Shown in pieces: positions 58,899-64,000 of a DNA stretch of 64,000 nucleotides; the stretch's first letter is position 1, and each line of letters starts with the position of its first letter. The stretch is from a virus. The notes below the pieces were generated by a model, which had not been told where the DNA came from, did no database searches, and saw nothing but the letters and a program-made list of their open reading frames with translations. The stretch is from positions 159,955 through 223,954 of the IMG/VR virus record IMGVR_UViG_3300027893_000003; one strand, 5' to 3'. The translations under genes were made by a program, and so were the position numbers.

Positions 58899-60890
58899 CT
58901 ATTCTTCCATGGCCTCCAACATAGCACCAAAATCTTCAACTATATCTTTTTTCAATTCTTTTTCTTCTTCTTCTTCTTTGGCCTTATATATATCAAGAAT
59001 ATTCCTTTTCGACATAGTACATTCTTCATGAACATACGTGATAAAGTCATTTCGTTTTAAGTTCCTCTGATCCTTCTCCAAACTATTATGATGATATATT
59101 GCTCGTATATATCTCTCCTCTAAATCTTCCAAATTTATAGGAGGATTATCAAATGGAAAATCATTATCTCCAAGTTGTTCAAAATAACTAATTAATTTAT
59201 CTTCATGACCCTTTGGAAGGTCACCTTGATATTTATTAAAATACCAATGGAGATTAGAGTTATATTTTGTCTTCTCCACCGGTTTTCTCAAACTTTTCGG
59301 AGCACGTAATAAATCAAATAACTCAGGAGGAATTTGCATATTAATAGTCTGATTTAGTTGTGCTAAATCAATCTCATAAACATTCAATTCCTTAACAAAA
59401 TGAAGAACGTTAATCTTAACTACCTCATTTGTAATTTGTTCTAAACTAACCTTATTTGTAGCAGGTAGCAATAATTTATCTTCATGGAGTTTATTATGTA
59501 AATTATTAATATAGAGCTCAGCAGGTAAAACCTTCTCAACTAAAAGATCCAGAAATGACTGTATATCCTGCTCAACGACAGAAGTACAATTATTTACAAG
59601 AAGAAGATCTTGATATTGCTTGAAAAATCCTATCTTCTCATAATCTCGAAATCTTGTCATTACACAATTCTTTACAATACTTCCTTCCACATCAGTCAGA
59701 AAACTAAAGCATAAAATATCAGTAAAGCACCTATGTGCATAATAGAATAGTGATTTATTACTCTGACTATCTGCAATCTTTTGACCTAGTTTCTGAACTA
59801 AACATTTTACAAAAGCACTTATTGTCAATAGATCATAAGCTACTTCAACGTTTAAATCTTGAACTTTGGATTTATCGGGTCTATATTTAATCGGAGCGAT
59901 AGAAGTTGGAATTTGAATTTTATCTCTGGAATATAATTTGAATCCAGTTAAATAATTAAACCTTGAAATATATAGAGCAGATTTATAATCACTCTCAGAT
60001 ATTCCCGGCAAAAATTCATAATCTTCAGATTGTGTTATAGTTTCTTTTAACCTTTCTAATATCGCCTCAGTTGTATTATACTCTCCAGATGCTGCTGCAA
60101 GTAATCTCTCATAATTTCCCATATCCAACTTTAAAACATCACGAATAAATTCACTATTTATTTCTGGAGGTGCCTCTACCTCTTGTTGTTGTTCTATCCT
60201 CTTTTCTTCCGGAAGAGGTTTTTCTAGAACCTCTTCATCTTTAACATATTTCTCAAAATCATTCTGCTCTTCAGTAGACTCGATTGGTGTTTCAATATTA
60301 AAACTTGGAAATTCTACCTGAGATGTGGAAATTGAGGAAGGTAAAGTCCTAATAGCTCTTTCCATTGCTGAAGTATTTTCAACTATCTTATGATTAATGA
60401 TTTGATCTTTGAGTTCTTTTCTAAATATGTGATAACTATGACGAAACAATGAGAATATATGAACTATTGTCTCAAATTCTTCTAAAGGAATTACTATTTG
60501 ACCATAATCATTCTCACTGTGGATAATAGTTAACACGACACATCTTACTTGAGTTCTTGAAAGTTTATACATAATCTCAAGGTATTTATTACCATATTTA
60601 TTTGAGATTTTGAATGGTTCTTCTTTTTCATAAGCGGCCTTATAATCTCTTGAAACCTCTAAGAAAGAGTTGAACAAACTCCTAACATCATTAATATTTA
60701 AATTACAATTTCTCCTACTTCTATCCGAATCTGAAGTAATTGAGATGTTTAGAGTCACCTGTGAAAAATATTTGAAATCTTTCGTATTAATTGAAGTTGA
60801 AATATCCATTGTTGAAGCTGAACCATATTCTACATCTTTGTACTGAAATTCCTTTTGATTAACCCATACTGTTTCTTCTCCATTGTACAT
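58899..60890 (-). CDS. Large hypothetical protein, 663 aa
   Basis: The start at 60890 (MYNGEETVW) is set by AAAAAAGGAGATCAACGA and by the GAACAAAT motif just before it; the open frame continues 41 codons further upstream but that part is the untranslated leader. The N-terminal 160 residues look beta-rich, the middle (about 215-260) is disordered, and the C-terminal 370 residues are helical. No family recognised. Confidence 0.55.
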   Translation of the reverse strand: MYNGEETVWVNQKEFQYKDVEYGSASTMDISTSINTKDFKYFSQVTLNISITSDSDRSRRNCNLNINDVRSLFNSFLEVSRDYKAAYEKEEPFKISNKYGNKYLEIMYKLSRTQVRCVVLTIIHSENDYGQIVIPLEEFETIVHIFSLFRHSYHIFRKELKDQIINHKIVENTSAMERAIRTLPSSISTSQVEFPSFNIETPIESTEEQNDFEKYVKDEEVLEKPLPEEKRIEQQQEVEAPPEINSEFIRDVLKLDMGNYERLLAAASGEYNTTEAILERLKETITQSEDYEFLPGISESDYKSALYISRFNYLTGFKLYSRDKIQIPTSIAPIKYRPDKSKVQDLNVEVAYDLLTISAFVKCLVQKLGQKIADSQSNKSLFYYAHRCFTDILCFSFLTDVEGSIVKNCVMTRFRDYEKIGFFKQYQDLLLVNNCTSVVEQDIQSFLDLLVEKVLPAELYINNLHNKLHEDKLLLPATNKVSLEQITNEVVKINVLHFVKELNVYEIDLAQLNQTINMQIPPELFDLLRAPKSLRKPVEKTKYNSNLHWYFNKYQGDLPKGHEDKLISYFEQLGDNDFPFDNPPINLEDLEERYIRAIYHHNSLEKDQRNLKRNDFITYVHEECTMSKRNILDIYKAKEEEEEKELKKDIVEDFGAMLEAMEE

Positions 60891-60915
60891 TCGTTGATCT
60901 CCTTTTTTGTTTTTC

Positions 60916-60929
60916 TTTTTGATTTGTTC
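60916..60929 (-). promoter_or_regulatory. Minus-strand GAACAAAT motif
   Basis: GAACAAATCAAAAA, 26-39 nt before the start at 60890; a diverged copy of the recurrent motif. Confidence 0.45.
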
Positions 60930-61073
60930 TTTAACGTATAAGGCGTATGCCCAAAAGCACTTTGGTGTGGTGAAACCAATGAACCACACCGGAGTGTCAT
61001 AAATCATTATCATAAATCAGGGAAAATGTGGTTCTGTAAATCTTTAATTTTATTCAAATTTTTATGGCCTCTT

Positions 61074-61166
61074 GAATATACTTTTTGGGTAATGAATATA
61101 CTTTTTGGGTAATGAATATACTTTTTGGGTAATGAATATACTTTTTGGGTAATGAATATACTTTTT
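61074..61166. repeat. Iteron-like 20-bp direct repeats (4 full, 1 partial)
   Basis: GAATATACTTTTTGGGTAAT is repeated head to tail without spacers at 61074, 61094, 61114 and 61134, with a 13-nt partial copy at 61154. Copies are identical. The unit length, lack of spacers and position beside a Rep-like gene are typical of replication-origin iterons. The interval 60891-61169 holds no gene, only the leader of the 663-aa gene and these repeats. Confidence 0.8.
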
Positions 61167-61169
61167 ACC

Positions 61170-62114
61170 TCACTTTCTATTTATAATATATCTTCTATTC
61201 TTAAATCCACCCCTTGATTCTACTTCGATAAAGTTATTTTGCACCAGATCATCTAAGTACCTATCAATGAGCATACATAATTGACTCTTCTTTTGATTAG
61301 GTTTCAGCTGTAGTTTTTCAACTATTTCACCCAAGTTATACTCATAGTCCTTTTTTACCTTCCCTGCTAGCATTAGTATATAAAGAAATTTACTATAATT
61401 GTTCATCTTCAGGGTATATATCTCCTCGGGTATCCAGTCGATAGTTACATACATGGCACCCTGGTACATTGAATAGAAGTATATATTGTTCATCTTTATA
61501 TGAAATTCAATATCTGATATACCACCTCTACTAAATTTTTCTTCCTTGGTTATCTCAAAGTTAAATAATTTTGATGCTGGTTTATTCATTGTATTCATAA
61601 AGAAACTATCGTATTCAGGATATTCTTTATTATAATCTTTATGAGTTTGATAATTGTACATCTTCTTTTTCGCATGATATACTGCTCTTACTCTCATAAC
61701 TAAGTTGAATCTCATATTATTAAGCTCTAGAATCAACTTTTTCAATGATCCGGCATGTTTTATACGCTCCTTTAGAAAGGGATATTTATTATATAGATAG
61801 GTATAAGTATAATCTTTTGAACGCTCAGTTGATGTACCATTATATATATTGAACCAATCTCCTCTATGTATCAATGGTTTAATACCTTTCCAAACTATTG
61901 GATTTTTCCAGGATTTGGGTATTTCTCCGTTGTTCCTCCCATCCCAATAATTCTGAATTAACATATCTTGAATAATGTTAACTAGTAGCATATGATCTAT
62001 ATTAAATAATGGTTTTGAACCATTTAAGGAGCTACATTTGAATTTACTACCCCACGAACCATACCTACATGGACACAATGCTTGTCGTATAGATCGTTCA
62101 ATTTTTATATTCAT
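61170..62114 (-). CDS. Rep-like winged-helix protein, candidate replication initiator
   Basis: Product of 314 aa. N-terminal CPCRYGSWGSKFKC Cys group, a central helical domain, and a C-terminal winged-helix-like region (NLGEIVEKLQLKPNQKKSQL, then RYLDDLVQNNFIEVESRGG and a final beta-hairpin RRYIINRK). The layout resembles plasmid initiators with two winged-helix domains, but I see no decisive family motif. The iterons 3 bp past its stop are the main support. Ribosome site GGAGGGAGTAGTGCAAAT. Confidence 0.55.
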   Translation of the reverse strand: MNIKIERSIRQALCPCRYGSWGSKFKCSSLNGSKPLFNIDHMLLVNIIQDMLIQNYWDGRNNGEIPKSWKNPIVWKGIKPLIHRGDWFNIYNGTSTERSKDYTYTYLYNKYPFLKERIKHAGSLKKLILELNNMRFNLVMRVRAVYHAKKKMYNYQTHKDYNKEYPEYDSFFMNTMNKPASKLFNFEITKEEKFSRGGISDIEFHIKMNNIYFYSMYQGAMYVTIDWIPEEIYTLKMNNYSKFLYILMLAGKVKKDYEYNLGEIVEKLQLKPNQKKSQLCMLIDRYLDDLVQNNFIEVESRGGFKNRRYIINRK

Positions 62115-62219
62115 ATTTGCACTACTCCCTCCAAACTGATTCTATCATTCATTTGTTACTATATTCTAAAAAAGTATCTCATTCAGTAGAAATTTTCTTA
62201 TTTTTAAACCTTCAATCCA

Positions 62220-62233
62220 CTATATATATTAAT
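62220..62233 (+). promoter_or_regulatory. Plus-strand CTATATATATTAAT motif
   Basis: Exact copy, 58 nt before the start at 62278. An ATG at 62236 lies only 2 nt behind the motif and is unlikely to be used. Confidence 0.6.
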
Positions 62234-62277
62234 TTATGAATAATAGACTTGTTGATTTTTTTAATTGGAAGGAGGGT

Positions 62278-62586
62278 ATGGTGGGTTATCGGTTTAGAAT
62301 GTGGATAAAGAAGTTAAAATACGAGTGGGAAATTAGAAGATTCAAATATCCATGTACCGGATGCATATTGATTCAGACTTGCCAAGAGAGGTGTGATAAA
62401 GTTGACCAGGCACAAGTTAGCTACATAAGTGATATATATCCGGGTATGTGTCCATACTGTGGGGGAATTATTCAAAGAACCGGAGAAACCGAATGGTTTC
62501 GTGATTGTCAACCGCCAGCATTGGGAAATATTTATAGATGTAAAGGTTGTAGTTATAAATATTCTGTAGCTGGACCTGGTTGGTAG
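62278..62586 (+). CDS. Zinc-ribbon protein, 102 aa
   Basis: The start at 62278 is set by GGAAGGAGGGT. Cys pattern PCTGCILIQTCQERCDKV, then CPYCGG and CKGC. It shares this order with the next gene, so the two are paralogues. Zinc binding is likely; function unknown. Confidence 0.6.
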   Translation: MVGYRFRMWIKKLKYEWEIRRFKYPCTGCILIQTCQERCDKVDQAQVSYISDIYPGMCPYCGGIIQRTGETEWFRDCQPPALGNIYRCKGCSYKYSVAGPGW

Positions 62587-62597
62587 AAAGGAAAAAA

Positions 62598-62972
62598 ATG
62601 TCATTCGTTTGGGATTTCTGTACTCAGATGTTTAAACTTTTTGGGTTTTTGAAAGATGGAGAATATGAGCATCCATCAGAAGTTACCTATGAAATGGTTA
62701 AACCAACAAATGTAGTTATGAGAATTGAAAGAGAATTATTTCCCTGCACTGATTGTATAGTTACAACTAATTGTACTGAAATATGTGATAAGGTTGTGAT
62801 GGATGATGAAGAATTAACAAGGATAGCTAGAAAGTATAATTGCTGTCCGGATTGTGGTGGTCGGGAATTTCTTGAGGGACCTCAAGGAGGACTTTGTACT
62901 AATATAATGTGTGCTAAATGTAGGCATAGATTTAATGCCAGTCCATTTGGACTTGAGAGAATTGGTATATGA
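62598..62972 (+). CDS. Zinc-ribbon protein, paralogue of the gene before it, 124 aa
   Basis: PCTDCIVTTNCTEICDKV, then CCPDCGG and CAKC match the previous product position by position with a 35-residue longer N-terminus. Start after AAAGGAAAAAA. Likely a tandem duplication. Confidence 0.6.
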   Translation: MSFVWDFCTQMFKLFGFLKDGEYEHPSEVTYEMVKPTNVVMRIERELFPCTDCIVTTNCTEICDKVVMDDEELTRIARKYNCCPDCGGREFLEGPQGGLCTNIMCAKCRHRFNASPFGLERIGI

Positions 62973-62984
62973 AAGGAGATTGTG

Positions 62985-64000
62985 ATGTTTATTGATGAAT
63001 ATCTAGATGATATTATCTATGATATAAAGTTTTTAATTGAGCAACTTAGTGCTTATATTTTCCATGAGATAAGTATAGATGTAGAGGAAGTTCTACTTGG
63101 TCATACTACCTTTGTTGAGTTATCTAACGTCTCAAAATGGATATATACTGGCGAGAAGGATGTGTGGTCTTGGTGGGATAGTAAAATATTTCCTTGCTTA
63201 TCGCCACCGTGGCCATTTAGTTGGTTTGAGTTTACAGTTCCTACTATATCAATTGCTAATGAACTGGTAAAGAATTATTTCTCTAGGGTAAAGAGAGTTG
63301 GTGCATTTTCGCTTGGCCTTTCAAAAAAAGATCATGGGAAATTATTTCGACGAATCTCTAGAATTGGTCTTTGGAGTCATCAACTAGAAGTAGAAGGAAG
63401 ATTAGTTCATATGGATGATAGCTTAATTAATTGGGTTGTTATTCATATAATCTTTTTAAAAAGTATGAAATTCAAGGAAGGTTATAGTTGTGCCGGTATA
63501 TATAATAGTTACCTTGATGATCAAGGTCAAGAACTGTTTGCGACTAAGAGAGTTAGTGAATTTGATCACCTTCCAGTTGTAAAACCTGCTCCTACATTAG
63601 CAGGATTCGATGATGGTGAAGATGTTAATAATCTTATTTTCTTCACAACTATACTTCCTTCTCTCTTTGGAGTATCTTTACTACACTGTAAGAATGTTGA
63701 AGCAGTTGAGAGAAAAAGTGAAGTGAGAATTAACAAATATCGAGAGAAAAAGGGAAAAAGACCTCTAATGAAATTTAAAACTCTCGAAATAGATGCAGCA
63801 AGGAAAATTTTGAAATATGAGGGGAAGAGTGATAAAGTAGGTTTGAGACGAGCTCTTCATATTTGTCGAGGTCACTTTCGAGATTGTCGAGAGGGACGAG
63901 GTCTTTTTGGACGTCATAAAGGTGTATATTGGGTTCCAATGCATACTAGGGGAGATAAGAAGGTAGGCATTATTGAGAAAGATTATAAGATAGGGAAAAT
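62985..64000 (+). CDS. Partial hypothetical protein running off the window end
   Basis: Open frame of 338 codons without a stop, started by ATG at 62985 after GAAAGGAGATTGTG. The N-terminal two thirds show no motif. The last 55 residues (LRRALHICRGHFRDCREGRG, then LFGRHKGVYWVPMHTRGDKK) resemble a His/Arg-rich C-terminal domain found in uncharacterised phage and actinobacterial proteins (CRGHF, LFG, W-x-P-x-H-x-RG). Function unknown. Confidence 0.65.
   Translation, partial: MFIDEYLDDIIYDIKFLIEQLSAYIFHEISIDVEEVLLGHTTFVELSNVSKWIYTGEKDVWSWWDSKIFPCLSPPWPFSWFEFTVPTISIANELVKNYFSRVKRVGAFSLGLSKKDHGKLFRRISRIGLWSHQLEVEGRLVHMDDSLINWVVIHIIFLKSMKFKEGYSCAGIYNSYLDDQGQELFATKRVSEFDHLPVVKPAPTLAGFDDGEDVNNLIFFTTILPSLFGVSLLHCKNVEAVERKSEVRINKYREKKGKRPLMKFKTLEIDAARKILKYEGKSDKVGLRRALHICRGHFRDCREGRGLFGRHKGVYWVPMHTRGDKKVGIIEKDYKIGK

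Noticed and set aside
60891-61013. Upstream extension of the 663-aa protein
   Set aside because: The region contains the recurrent minus-strand motif and the ribosome site of the start at 60890, so it is leader rather than coding.

Overview
The window reads as part of the genome of a large, AT-rich tailed phage of the T4-like head lineage, probably infecting a Gram-negative bacterium. It carries a T4-type head module (portal, prohead protease, gp23-like major capsid protein), a DnaB-type helicase, a family B DNA polymerase, a GH108 endolysin, a PAAR spike tip and many tightly packed small genes with strong Shine-Dalgarno sites. No integrase or ribosomal gene is seen. Host identity cannot be read from the sequence; the PAAR protein, the pseudopilin-like protein and the LPS-style glycosyltransferases fit a Gram-negative host.

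The standout system is at 3.9-6.6 kb. A 1.5-kb array of about 43 units, nearly all 34-39 nt with a modal period of 36, repeats a strict box (AGTGAACCA) with a weaker, related box 18 nt later; two variable 8-10-nt spacers lie between the boxes. It runs straight into the ribosome-binding site of a 387-aa protein that has the Nop / IS110-C-terminal (Transposase_20-like) fold signature but no visible RuvC or HNH domain. This is the layout of the TIGR-Tas RNA-guided systems (tandem interspaced guide RNA array plus Tas protein), here of the nuclease-less TasA type. A tRNA-like structured RNA with its own terminator sits directly upstream of the array.

Layout. 0-1.3 kb: two GC-richer genes, one secreted. 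1.4-3.7 kb: a 23-residue-repeat protein, a Vsr-like nuclease and small genes. 3.7-6.7 kb: structured RNA and TIGR-Tas. 6.7-7.7 kb: small plus-strand operon. 7.8-16.5 kb, minus strand: head assembly (capsid, coiled-coil core candidates, protease, papain-like peptidase, collagen-like acidic protein, portal, acidic scaffold candidate). 16.6-25 kb, minus strand: helicase, five zinc-knuckle paralogues, endolysin, DpdA-type DNA transglycosylase, macrodomain, thymidylate synthase homologue, GroES-like co-chaperonin and QueE. 25-30.4 kb: small membrane proteins and a uracil-DNA-glycosylase/PolB fusion. 30.4-32.8 kb: glycosyltransferase, dCMP deaminase with an in-frame UGA, PIG-L deacetylase. 32.8-39.5 kb: small plus-strand genes, a nucleotide-handling pair, pseudopilin-like protein, secreted metallopeptidase, QueC. 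39.6-47.4 kb: nine-gene glycan island. 47.5-50 kb: small plus-strand operon with a PilZ-like protein. 50-61 kb, minus strand: PAAR protein, three more glycosyltransferases, actin-like ATPase, Nudix hydrolase and large probable virion proteins. 61-62 kb: five 20-bp iterons beside a Rep-like winged-helix protein, a candidate replication origin. 62-64 kb: zinc-ribbon paralogues and a gene leaving the window.

How the genes work together: QueE and QueC make 7-deazaguanine precursor and DpdA would place it in phage DNA, protecting it from restriction; thymidylate synthase and dCMP deaminase supply dTMP; helicase and UDG-PolB replicate the genome. Two strand-specific motifs recur and look like the phage's own expression signals: CTATATATATTAAT 52-92 nt before plus-strand starts, and GAACAAAATAAAAA just before minus-strand starts.
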